NCBI GenBank assembly: GCA_035222895.1
Contig: JAVYIG010005346.1
Coordinates: 62,001 to 126,000 of the forward strand
Origin: Strongylocentrotus droebachiensis
Lineage: Eukaryota; Echinodermata; Echinoidea; Camarodonta; Strongylocentrotidae
Length of the DNA stretch: 64,000 nt
Reading direction: 5' to 3'
The notes beneath the pieces were generated by a model, which saw nothing but the letters and a program-made list of their open reading frames with translations, was not told the DNA's origin and did not search any database. Of the stretch, positions 34,182-47,600 are shown in pieces. Made by a program: the position numbers and the translations under genes. Numbering within the stretch: the first letter of the stretch is position 1; each line of letters begins with the position of its first letter.

Positions 34182-35544
34182 CAGAGAGAGACATAGAGAG
34201 AGAGAAGGAGAGAGACAGAGAGAGATATGAAGAGAAAAGGGGAGGGGGAGAAAGAGGGCAACACCAGAAATATAAAGAAACTTGAAAATGTGGAGAACCC
34301 AGAGATAAAGAATCTGAGAAAACAAAATGAGCTCTGAAACATGAAGATCCCAGAAAACATGGAGATAAACATCCATAACTTGAAATACATTTCATTTAAC
34401 AGGTCAATTCAACTGAAAACAGAATTTAATTAAAGATCAGTGGAGCCGAGAACCTAATTATCATACTAATCAAGGTTGCCCTAGAAATTTAGAATAGAGG
34501 CTAATAGCCTAATACTATCAGACCCCCGAATTTGCAAGACTGTGAGAAATGACTCAATGTACATCTAATAACCAAGTTTGGACAGACTCTGGTCAAATAA
34601 AGGTCATTTGAAAACTTTTAAAAAAACTCAATGAGAAGAATACTGCATATCAAATTTATATAATCATTATTGAATTAATTTATGCACCGATGAAACATTT
34701 ACATTCTATTATATACACAGGTGAAGTATTCTTTTTCAAGAGAGCAAACAACAGGTATCCATGAAGCACTTAAATTTGGCAGTGATTATTCTAAAAATGC
34801 AATAAGTGGGACTTCTTCATCTTTAAAAGATCTGTGAATATATTTGGGGGTCATTTGCACATGTGCCATCTCATATAAACTAGTCCATTTCTAGCACACC
34901 CACTTTCTTCATCTACAAAAAAAACCCAAAATAACCTCTTATGCTTAAACAAACAAATCATTAATAAATTTACTAATGGGATAAGGCAATAAAAGATAAT
35001 GTGTGTCGAAGGAAATTAGCAGACATCATGCCGAGCCAAAGAGCAAACTGGTCACCAATGCAATTATAGCATTCATGACATGTGTCAATTTATATTGACA
35101 AATCAATTAAGATTTTATTAGAAAGAGCCATTAGGGGTCTTATGAGGGGCGTAGGATTTAATTTAATTGAACAATGACTTTAGGGAAATGGAAAGTCGGT
35201 GGGCTTGTTTTGGAATTGAAGTGATATAATCAAAATACAATTATGAATAAGATGACTACACAAAAATGCATTTCTGATTTATATTTTGTTTTCAATTCTA
35301 ATTGATAAACATAAGCTTTTCAAGGATAGAAAATAGGATCTTTCAGAAGATAGATTACATAGTCTCTAGATATTTTACATAGCCTTACAAATTGGAAAAG
35401 ACTTGTTTCCACTATTTGAAAATGTTAATCTTTCTACCAAACATATCAACACATTTCTGTGACAGACAGACAGACAGACGAACAGACAAGGCAGGCAAAC
35501 AGAGCAGGCAGATAGAGAGAGAGAAAGAGAGACTGAGAGAGAAT

Positions 35545-35576
<32 letters not shown>

Positions 35577-38500
35577 CATACAAAGAGACAGAGAAAGAAA
35601 GGGAGACAGATAGAGACAACGAGAGAGAGAGAGAGAGAGAGAGTGTGTGAGGATAGGGAAGGGACAAATTAGGTGGTGCTCACAGACAACTACAAAAAAA
35701 GAAACAAACATGAAGAAAATCTGTGCAACTCACTCTGAATACAAACTAGGAACTTTCCAATCATAAACATTTTAGCAAATCAATTAGATGCCTATTGGCT
35801 TAATTGAGCAGCAAGAACGACCTATATTCTGCATTAAAATGCATGCAATATCTCAGCATTAATTCAATTTGCCTTCAAACTCTGATATCAATTAATGACA
35901 TTATCAAATACCAGGCAAAATGAAGTCCAAACACTGACAATTCGAAATGTAAATATTTTGCAGGCTTGTGCTGGGGTAGGCAGTCAGTATGTCTGAGATA
36001 GCGTATCAGGAATTCTGTCGTTGTTTTTGGAGTGATTGATTATTATGGAACCGAGTCATCAATTTAAAATGATAACGGCATCAATGTAAAGTTTACTTGG
36101 TGCTTGTTTTACGATGAAGTAGATGGAGACAGTTGAAAAGTTGGATGGAAGGCATGATTTAAAGATACTAAGTCCATTTTGCAGCCAACATCAAATTCTG
36201 TAGAACTTTGCAGGAATTATGAATATGTAATTATGTATGTCCTATCTGTGAAATTTAAACTTTAGCAGTGTCCTAATATTCAAATTATGCAAGGAAACCC
36301 GTTTATTTGCTAGACTTCACTGTCAGACACTATTGAGTGACTGACTGGCTTTTTTTTCTTCTTTGGTAATAACATACGTAAAATGAGCTGTAAAGGGTAC
36401 ATGAGCATTTGTCTACATCAATAACCCTCTTCTTGTAATGGCCAAAATTAAACTGATTGAATCTTTGTGCAGCACAAAACGTACGACCATTCGGTACAAT
36501 GGTCTGAAAATCAGTCTATTACTTACTGACTTGGTAGCACTTAAGTCGACTTAACAACTAATAGTTATTTTTTTCCCACTTAAAGACATTTTCAAGCCCC
36601 CATTTTTTTAGGGAAGTTCTAAATTAGTATTATCTTTCAAATGCTGTTGGAATTCAACTTTTCATTTTTTGGCCTGCAAATGGGACATAGTACCTTTAAG
36701 AAACAGACACAAGCTTTGTCGAGAAATTCATCAAAAGAATTCAACAGAGAACAATTGCCCTGAGGGTCACCAGGAGTCTTTAACTAACAATGCCATCATT
36801 CCATTTGATTTTATCATTCGTATGTTTAGTCTACATCATGAATTATAGCGAGACATTGAACTACGAGACATGAGCTTGAATCAAAATTTGCAGACAAAGG
36901 ATGATTCACAAATTCACCAAAGCTCCTCAAACAAGGATTGTATAAAATTCTAAGATATAAATTTCAGGCATGCATGTGACTCCTTGTTTGTAGGAATTTT
37001 CTTCAATCTTCTATGTATTAAATACGGTAAGTAGAAATTTTAGAAAAAGTTGTTTTTCTCCACCTTGAATTAAAGCAACATTATAACGTTATGCATTTCC
37101 TATTTAACTTACTGACTGAGGAATGGCTTGAAAAATTATCTTTAAAATGATTAATAATAATAGACATTAAACAGTACCCTTTCCTATTTTTCTTGCTACC
37201 TAATTTTCTCAGTTTACTACATCTACAAGAAAAATCTGTATTTAATCTACATGTATGTGGAATATTGTCTTACAAACTTCATTCTTTCTTGTTCAAATCC
37301 ATGTTGTAACCAGACATATTTCATTTAATGGGAACTCAAGCTATGACTAACATTTACTTAATTTTATACGTCATTTCAAAGATCAATATTGCAATATTAA
37401 CAAAATGACAGCTGTTGCATATACTGTTGCTTAGCTTTTGAGTGGTATTGGTCGATTAAGATGAACATTTGAGGCAGTCTAGAGAAAGATTGATCGTTTT
37501 GCAACCTATTTATCTATTTCTCTCTTTTATTTAAATGTCTAGGCTCACAGGTGCCATTTAATAGGCTATCTGACTTTTCCCTCTGATATCTGACACTTTA
37601 ACAACACCATTAAACTGTCTCAAACAGTCACTATGACACATAATTCACTATTCCCAGCCAACAGACTTATAGAAATTTGAGAATTGTCTTTTAATATTTC
37701 CGCTTGTGGGCATAAATCTCAAAATTCCTTGTTTTCTCCTTATATTCTGCTCAAAGATGATGCATAAAGAAAATATGTGAAATGTACTTCCCAGACAGAG
37801 CGTCGACCCTGCCCCACATTTGGATGAATTATCAATGATCATAAATATTAAATTTGTCCGGAAAGAAAACATTTGTATTAATCATTTTGGGATGAAATGC
37901 ATCTTTGAAATAGCGCACTGGTATGTCAGAGAAATTAATGTTATCCAATTTTGTTCCTTCCTATTACAATTAAAAAAAAGCTATTGAGATACTTTTCTTT
38001 CTTTCTTTTGTGCTTTTGTCTTGGTTTTTGTCTTTATTTCAATGATGTATCTTATTAGTTACTAATACTATCTTGCCCATTTTCACTTTTTCATAACTTT
38101 TTTCTTTCTCTTCTTTCTTCAGATACATCGTGCATTTCAAAATGGTTTTTAAATAGTTTTTTTTTAACCAACCTTACCTCATATTGTTTTTCAGAACTGA
38201 GTTTAATGATAAATAAACAATAGATACAAATTACAATCATCAAGCAAGTACAATTATCAATATTTTATATTTATGTTCGAGTTTGATGTTATGAATAGAC
38301 TGTAAATATACACTCCTCAAGTAATAAATATATTGAACCATTCATATCTTCCTGTGCTCGTTTCCTATCCATGTGATAACCCATATCTATCCCTACTAGA
38401 CTGCTTTCACACTACAAAGTTTGTTAATGAACCATTCATATCTTTGTATGTCTGTTTTTGTTCAATGTGAATAAGGCTCATGTATCTCCCCACCCTAAAC

Positions 38501-38629
38501 TCAGAAGTATTCACATTACAACGATTTTTCATTAACCCCTCTCTCTCTCTCCGTCTCTCTGTATCTCTCTCTCTCTCTCTTTCTCTCTGTCTCTGTATCT
38601 CTCGATGTGTCTTTCTCTCTCTCTCTCTC

Positions 38630-38688
<59 letters not shown>

Positions 38689-41600
38689 CACACACCATCT
38701 CCCTGTGGTGTAACTAGGGTGCTTTCACACTACCATGATTTTTTCATTAAACCATTCCAATCTTAATATATGTCTGCATTTCTTTTGTGTTTTAATGGCA
38801 AACCTTTATGCAAACCTTTATGCAAACTCAGACCTTTCACACTACTAAGATTCTTAAATAAACAGTTACATCATCAAAGATTAAAACAATACTATAACAA
38901 ATAACCATATATCTTACCATGTCTATTTTTCTTCTGTGTGATAAAGGCCCATGTATCTCTCCATCCTAAATCGGAGGCTTTCACACTACCAAGATTCTTC
39001 AGCATCCGTTTGGCTTGCTCCTTCATCTGAAACGTGCCTTCATCCTGAAGATAACAAAAAATAAAAAATAAAATGAAATAAATAGTGCATTGAATTGATG
39101 TAAAACAAAATAAGGGAAATTGAATTGCTTTCGAAATAAACCATGAAAATCAGTATTGATTTTATTATTTACGATATAAATCTACGTATCTACCTATTCT
39201 ACTTTGCTATTGTTGCACCTCAACATTGCATAACCGAAACTTAAAACACATCGCCAAATTGCTCATACCCCCCCGCCCAAAGGCGCCCTCCGTGACCCTT
39301 GCGTCCGAGCGCCGCCAACGTAACCTCTTCCTCTTATCACGAGTTCCCTAGGACACACCTTGGTAAAGGCGCTGGGGATGGAGGGAGGGAAAATAGGTAG
39401 ATACGTAGATTTATATCGTAAATAATAAAATCAATACTGATTTTCATGATTTACATCAATAAATCAACGTATCTACCTATTCTACTTTGCTAAAGACCAG
39501 CACAGATTAAAGCCGGGTGGTAAAAACCAAGCAAACATATCAACTTGATGAGAAATAGACGACGAAGCCGACTTCAGAGAAGCGACCGCAAAAGCTCGTT
39601 CGCCCGCGGGCACATCTTTGAGGCAAAAAACAGTAAAAGAACTTGGAGACTTCCAAAAAGCTGCTTTACAGATATCTCGAACTGAAACTCCGATGAAAAG
39701 AGCCCAAGACGTACTGACACTGTGAGTATCATGGGCACGAGGAGTCCTGCCAGGCGTCAAGGCCTCAGGGCCCGCCGCCTTGATAGCCAAGACTAACCAC
39801 CTGGAGATCTTATCCCGAGATGCCGCCGAAAGTGGCTCTCGAGAAACCAGAAAGAGCTGATCCGACTTGCGAAAAGGCTTCGTCTTGTAAAGATACCATT
39901 TGAGGGCGCGAACGGGACACCACAGTCCGTCCCCGAAAACCGAAGAAAAATCCGACAAGGGATGAAGCACCACTTCCACCGAACCCGACGTGTCAGACTG
40001 ATTCTAAGCAATAAAAGAAGCCTTGGGAATCAAACGAACCCCACGTCCTTCCCAGCGGATATGCCCAGGGGTAACTGAAAGGGTATGAAGTGAGCTCCTA
40101 CGCTGACCAGAAGTGATTGCCATGAGAAAAACCGTCTTGACCGTAGTAAGCAGAAGCGTCGCAGAACACAGCGGTTCGAAGGGAGGGCCAAAACCTTGGG
40201 TAAACTCCACACTGGCGTCAGAGGTCTGAAGAAGGGTCTCTTAAGGAAGAAAGACTTCAAAAGAGCCGCTAGCTGAGGAGCAGAAGAAACCGAAGATAGC
40301 AGACCGATAGCCACAAATCGTTGACAGAGCTCTCCCCTTGTCATACAAAGAGATCAGAAAGTCAGCAATAGAAGGTAAAGACGCCTCTCTAGGGGCGACG
40401 CCCACCTCCTCACACCAAGTGTGAAAAACATCCAACCATGAGCTGAAAACCGTCCTGGTCGACTCTCGTCTACTCTGGACTAGAAATCGTGCAGCACGTT
40501 CGGAGAAACCTGACGAACGAGCCCTCTTCCCGATAACCGCCAAGCGGTCAGACGGAGGATTTCCGGCCGCTGGTGTAGAAAACCAGACAGAGGTTGCGAC
40601 ACCAGATCCGGATGACACGGCAACGACCACGGAGTCCCCACCAGGAGGGTCAGGAGGTCCTGAAACCACGACCTCGCCGGCCACCAAGGAGCTATGAGAA
40701 TCATCATCGCTTGATCTTCCCTGATCTTCCAGAGCACATGGGGAAACGACGCGAACGGGGGAAAGGCGTAAGCCCTCCATCCCTCTACGGGATCGCGAAA
40801 GCGTCCAGAGCAAAAGCTCCTGGTTCCCGGACTCTCGAGAAAATCGAGGAAACCGATGGTTGAGCGAAGTTGCGAAGAGATCGATGTCGAGAACACCGAA
40901 CACTCTCCTCAGTTGCCTGAAGACAGTCGGAGTCAGAGTCCACTCCGAGGGAAGGCACTAGCCTCTGGAGAGAAAGTCCGCTAAGATATTCTCTTCGCCC
41001 GGGATATGTGATGCAATCGGGAACACCCTCGCCCCCTTGCACCACGCCCAGAGTTGAGAGGCCAACTCGTTCAGAGCCACAGAAAGAGTGCCTCCTTGTC
41101 TGTTGATGTACACCACCACCGATACGTTGTCCGTAAGAATCAGAACCGAACAACCCACCCGACGAGCACGGAAGTGACGAAGCGAAGCAAACACTCCCAT
41201 GAGATCCAACACATTGATGTGGGGCAGAAATTCCAGATGACTCCAGTCTCCTGAAATCATTGACCCCTGGCAATGACCTCCCCAAACCAACAGCGACGCG
41301 TCCGTGGTGACGGTCACGGAAGGGAGAGGAACTCGGAAGCGTCCGCCCTGAAGGAAGAAGGAACGACGAAGCCAAGGACCTAGAAGACCCTTGATTCTGG
41401 ACAACAGGGGGATCCATGACAAAAGAGAACTCACGCTCGGCTGATAAAACTCCAACAGAAAGAGTTGGAAGGGACTCATCAATAGTCGACAATCTGGAAG
41501 CATGTCGACTAGACTGGAGAGAAACCCTAGCCACTGAAGCCAACGCTCGGCTTTCACCCGACGTGCACATCTCAGAGACCGAGCAGTCCTGACTATCGTC

Positions 41601-44600
41601 TCGACCCTGTCGAGACTGGGACGAGCCAGCTGATGACGAATGTCCAGCTGAGCACCTAGGTAAGACGGCGTGCGAGTCGGAACGAATTCTGATTTCTCCC
41701 AATTTATGAGAAATCCGATATCTTGAGTCGTACTGATCAGAATCTGCATATGATCCAACAGCCTGACTGACGCCACGACTCTCGTGAAAATCCGAGGAGC
41801 AGGGCGCAAACCGAACAGGAGCGCTCTGTAACGGTAGAATTTGCCCCGGCACATGAAAATAAGCGTCGCGAAGATCCAAAGAAACCGCGACGTCTGCGGG
41901 ATTCAATGAAGAAAGGATGGTTGCCAGATGATCCATTCGGAAAAGAACCTTTCCCAAATGAAGGTTAAACTGCTTCATGTTGAGAATCATTCTCAAAGAA
42001 CCCGAGCACTTGGGCATTACGAACACCGGCGACAATTCCCGTACCACCGACAGAACAAATGCGTCGCTGGTGATCTTCTCCCACGCCGGGAGAAATCTCC
42101 GGAGCCGCCCGCCGACCTAAGACCCAAGCACTCGGGGGAAGCCATCTCTAGAGAATGACTTCCCACCACCACGAAAGGGAGTCCGGGAAGATAGAAGAAT
42201 CACGGTAAGAAGAACCTCGAGACGAAGGACGACCACGATCCTGGTATTCCTCCTCGGCCGGGTACCAGTCCTGAGGGCGGCCCTTAGACTGGACGACGTT
42301 CTTACGAAAAGAACCCGAAAACTTCAACTTTTCTTACGAGGTCTGGAGGAAGGAACCGGCTCTTGGACATCGCGAAAAGCAACGGACAGGTCTCGAGCCT
42401 GCTTCTCACCATCAATCTCGGCTTGCAGTAGAGTAGTGAAACTATCTCCACAAAGGTGGGGGCTGGCCACTGGAATCTGCGGAAGCAGTCCTGGAATTTG
42501 ATGCGGTCGAATGCCCAAAAAAGTGAGCACAGCCTCCCGACGATACTTCTCGATGGAATGCGAAATCACCGCAAGCCGTGAGAAAAGATCAAACAACAAA
42601 ATGTCACTTTTATCAAAAGGACCACGAGTCCCAAACTTCTTCCCCAAACGACTGGCCACCGCCACAAGTTTGGGAGAAACCCGTTTAGGACACAAAAAAC
42701 AAAACCGCATCCTGAGGAACGAAAGCGTACTTGTCCACCTGCCGCTTAAGAAATCCCGTCGATGACGACAAGTCTTCTGCGGCATTCACAAATTCTTCTT
42801 CGTGTAGATCAGGAAGAAAAAGTCCCTGAACCGCTGAAGAGTACTAATTAGAAGACAGGAAGTCCCGCCGCCCCGACGATAACACCGGGACGACACAAGA
42901 ATCGGGCACATATTTGTGAAACAAGGCTAACGAATCCGCCGCCAGAGACACAAACGGAGTAGACGCATCATCCCCCGCAACTGAACCAAACGACTGAGCG
43001 ATGGAACCAGTGTCCCAACGATCAACCGAGCCCCCCCTATCTTGACCAGATAAACAGGGACGATCCCCGCCTCTCAGAGCGCCCAACGAAGCGTGAGGCG
43101 GAGAAGCAAACAGAGAGGACCCCGGCCGAATATGACAACTCGAAACCCGCACCGGCGACTGCACAGGCGAGATCGATGCATCTTCGGAAAACTCCGAAAA
43201 TAAATCAACCGCGATCGGATCCGAAAGTGAAGTAGGACGAACCGGAGGAGCCGACTCGGGCACCGAAGATCGAAAAGCGTCAGCAACAGCCCGCATCCAA
43301 TCCGAAAAATCCGGCGGGGGTGGAGGCACCGACGGAGGGAGAGTAGCCACCAAAGGCGGACCCCGAGGAGCCGCAAACGGTTCCGTAAAATCAGAGCGCG
43401 GATTCTTCGAAGGATAAACAAAATCCGAGGAAGAACCGGCCGCAGCGTCCCGGGAACCCCGCCTCTTACGAGACGTAGCGGTAACGTAAAAGGCCGAAGG
43501 AACGGGACGGTTATCCGATAAAAGCCCGACGGTAGGAGCCGCAAACCGAATCGGGAAAACGGAACATGCACCGACGGAGAGGCGCGGTTAGTTGAAGCCC
43601 CAGGATCCGACTCGGCTGCACGGGTACCCGGACCGAAAACCGAAACCGGCAAATCCGAACCAGGGATAGAAGAACCGATCGGTGACCGGTTCAAGTCCGG
43701 ATCCACGGAAGCAACCCGAATATCCGTCGATGGCTTTGTGCACCGACCAAACAAAAGACCTGACGGAACAATTGTTGGCGGTGCAGAACTAAGGCCCGTT
43801 CCACCCAGAGTTAATACCTCTGGGTTTCCAGGAACCGTCTCGAGAGGAGATAAAATCGCCCCCTCGACCATTCTCATAGGCTTGCCTTGCCCGCAAAAAT
43901 GTCTGCTGACATTTGCATCCCCGGGGTTTGCGGTGTCACCACCGCTCCCGAGGGGCGTAACTAACGAAGACTTATTAGTAGAATCCTTCGTCTTCGTATC
44001 CTTCGATGGATTTGTGCACCCACCAAACAAAAGACCTGACGGAACAATTGTTGGCGTTGCAGAACTAAGGCCCGTTCCACCCAGAGTTAATACCTCTGGG
44101 TTTCCGGGAACCGTCCCGAGAGGAGATAAAATCGCCCCCTCGACCATTCTCATAGGCTTCCCTTGCCCGCATCAACGTCCACTGACGTTCGCATCCCCGG
44201 GGTTTGCGGTGTCACCACCGCTCCCGAGGGGCGTAACTAACGAAGACTTATTAATAGAATCCGTCGTCTTCGTTCTCGCGACAGAACTTGATTTCTTCTT
44301 CGTGAAACCTGCTAAGAGAAAATAAGAACTGCGAGACATATTATAACCTGCGGGAAAGAAAAATTAAACAAAGGGTACGAGCAATTATCAACAAGAATTA
44401 AATAATCTACCAGTGACTAAAACACCCCACCGACTACCCCCGCACGCACCCGAGGCCTCGGAGGAGTGAGGACAGGCAAACGCGAAAGCGGAAACGTAAC
44501 AGTAGTCGGCAAGAAAACGTTCTAGAATACTGATAAATAAATAAATTCACGGAGTGAAACTACTCTCTAACGAACAGGAAATCGTAGAGAATATTATAAA

Positions 44601-47600
44601 AGGCGAAAATGCGAACCAAAAAGTGACTAAAGAGGAAAAACTCTTCAACTTTTGGGAGCGATTTTTAGTGTAACTTATCCGTTCGGATGCGAAGAGATAA
44701 GAGGAAGAGGTTACGTTGGCGGCGCTCGGACGCAAGGGTCACGGAGGGCGCCTTTGGGCGGGGGGGTATGAGCAATTTGGCGATGTGTTTTAAGTTTCGG
44801 TTATGCAATGTTGAGGTGCAACAATAGCAAAGTAGAATAGGTAGATACGTTGATTTATTGATGTAAATCAATTTTCTTTCAAATGTTGCACAAATACATG
44901 TAACCATGTCATACTTTTACTTTGGATAAAAGGTATATAAACAAATTTCAATATTTTTCATCAGGTCAACACTTCATAGTGCTTAATTTTTAGCTTTGGC
45001 AACCATTTCTCTCAATTTAAATGTCTAGGCTTGTAGGTGCCATTAATAGGCTATCTGGCAAAAATGATTTTTGGGTTTGTATATTAGATTAAAATGCATT
45101 TACAGAGGGGGAAACAAAAGTACATGAACGAATCTAGAAAATATTACTAATATCTCCAAAAAGCATCGATTGTGGGGAAAAATGAAAGATGAAAACATGT
45201 CTGATCTTGGCACTCTATCCTGAAGAGCAGCTAATCCATTCAAACACACCGTCTTTATAAGCTACTCTCTCCACGGACAAATGTCACTTAATCTAATATC
45301 CACTCCCTGGCACATGAACTAAAGACTTCCCATATTGTGTTCAGACTTAAGAAAATTTATAAGAACTTTGTTTAAAGAAAGGTCATATAAAGAATCATTG
45401 TATAGTGAATGGAGCGGACAGACAATGAAACTACAACATATGACAATTTTAAAAAGGACATTTGAGATGTCAGCTTGCCAATAATCAGTGCATACAAATG
45501 GTAAGCCCCGCCCACTTAAAAAGTTTTGTGTATGATACGATGTTCGGACTAGAGCAGGCCCTCAAATCTTTATCTTTATCAAGCTTTCGTTCAAAATGAT
45601 TTAAACACCCGTTTTATTATACAACCTTTTGCTATACGTTTCATTATACAATGTTTCTGCATACAACGTTCACAATGGAAGAAAGTAATTACTTACAATT
45701 GTCGTACTTGTAAGTAATTACTTTAACGTTCACTATAGAAGAAACATTGTATAAGAAACATATTGCAAAACGTCGTAATTCTCATAGCCTGAACGTAGGG
45801 TTATATTCCTACCCTTAATATGCATACTTCATTAGCTTTCACTACAGGCAACCTTTTTACCCCCCAAAGAGACAAACATGATTTGGCCGAGCTCTTCAAT
45901 TTCTGAAAGGTCGACTGCACTTAGAAGTCAAGAGTCGGACATGATTTTCACCTTCTCTGAAGGCCAATCAACTGAATTCCAGGACTAGGAGGAAAATTCT
46001 GAAGACGTTAAATAAAGGTAATGATAGACTAATTTATAGGAAAAGATGTTTTCAAAGAAGAGGGAGCTCTCTTCTACATGAGAATGCGAAGAGGATCGAG
46101 GGCCACTTCGAAGAATTTAAAGAGTTTTTTAATTTTTTATTGGCCTTTATTCTGATTCTCAAGGAATGTAGAATAAGACATATGCCCAATCATTGTAATT
46201 TGCTACTATTGTGGTATTTGAGCACTTGCCTAAATATGTTAATCAGGTAAATATCAAACATCTTTGGAGACTTGATGCTACATATACATGATACTCCCCA
46301 TTTTCATCTAAAATATTTTCTGTTTGCCCCCCCCCCCCCCCCCCACTCCTTTAAAAAAAAGTCTTCCTTAGGGCACTGGAGATTTCTTATCTTCATGGAC
46401 AGGTGGTACATGGATGTCAAAGACTTTCTGAGCCACGACGTGACGACGCTACTCATTTATTACCCGATTCACCTGGACATAGACAATTCTACCCCTTCCC
46501 CCCTTTTTTTACCTGTTTGGGGATATAGATATTGCATACCCTAATAGCTAGGATGATTATACATCTATCAGAGACCATGTTGAGGACTAAAGACTTTTTG
46601 TGCCATTGTTTCTTTTCTTAACACCTTATTTAGCCCATTGCCTACTGGAATAGGGTAGTTCCTGTATCAAGCTCATGGAAATTAGAGATTTCAGTAGTCA
46701 AGGAGTTATTAAACACAAAATATTGTTTGTACCCTCTACCCCGATGTTTTACCCTTATCATTCCTCTCAAGTCTCCCACCTTTAAGTCTAAAATTCTTGA
46801 TTACATACCTTGATTGCCAGGATGATGATACGTCCATCAGAAACCATGTTGAGGAATAAGACCATAGCTTCGTCCTCGTGGCCTATGTACGTATCAAAGA
46901 CCTTCTGTGCCATGATGCTTCCGGTGGCTTGGTTTAACACGATGCAGTGGATGCCTCTCCCTTTGTCCTTCTCATCGTCTTCTAAAATCTGCAAAAACAA
47001 ATAAAAATAAGATTGATTAATTAATGTTCATTCATCAACTATTTATTTAGATTGGTAAATTTGATTTTAAGGATCTTCTATATTTATGCATAGCATATTT
47101 CAATCCAATTCAATTCAGTTTATCTAGATTCCATCTTTGAATACAAAAATATTAATTAAAAACATGCAATTTCATACATAAATACATTTGAATGATATAA
47201 ATGATGAAATAACTAAATTGGGCGCAGCTGTAAACACAAATAACAACAAGGTTTGATAAAATAGGATTTGGTCAACATAAATGGTGGGAAACGAATACAG
47301 AATAATTGAAGAAAATTGCATTTTGTACCAAGTAATATTTAAGAATGGAATACACAGTTAGAGGGTAGTCCTTTTTTTGTGAGCCTTATCATCTTAATTC
47401 ATCATGAAAAGAATCAATCTGTGAAGAAATGTTGATACAAACCTCTGGACTACAAGTGTTGATATTGTCTGCTGAGAGCCAGAAGGGTATTAATTAAAGC
47501 TAAACTTTAGTTCTGGTAAAAAAAAGAAAATGAATTCTCACAGAATCAAACGAAACTTACACCGAATGTTCAAGATTACAAATAAATGTCATGTGCCAAA

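Larger units (their letters stand above)
39142..44869 (-). mobile_element. DIRS-like tyrosine-recombinase retroelement (fossil), nested in POMGNT1 intron
   Basis: About 5.7 kb, GC-richer than its surroundings, same orientation as the host gene. Family: DIRS (LTR kin that uses a tyrosine recombinase). Parts in its own 5'-to-3' order: right terminal repeat (44696-44858), gag-like region (about 42300-44340), reverse transcriptase/RNase H region (about 40900-42110), tyrosine recombinase region (about 39480-40500), internal complementary region (39392-39491), left terminal repeat (39177-39338). The coding parts are broken, about half a dozen breaks by eye. The terminal repeats match perfectly over about 150 bp, which argues for a recent insertion on the family's time scale. 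Confidence 0.88.
44870..46808 (-). other. POMGNT1 intron beyond the DIRS-like insertion
   Basis: Holds a foldback (45627-45770), a short sequence shared with 37529-37572, and an 18-base C run (46327-46344). No exon found. Confidence 0.5.

Noticed and set aside
43738-44325. 195-codon + strand ORF
   Set aside because: Antisense shadow of the duplicated gag-like region of the DIRS-like element.
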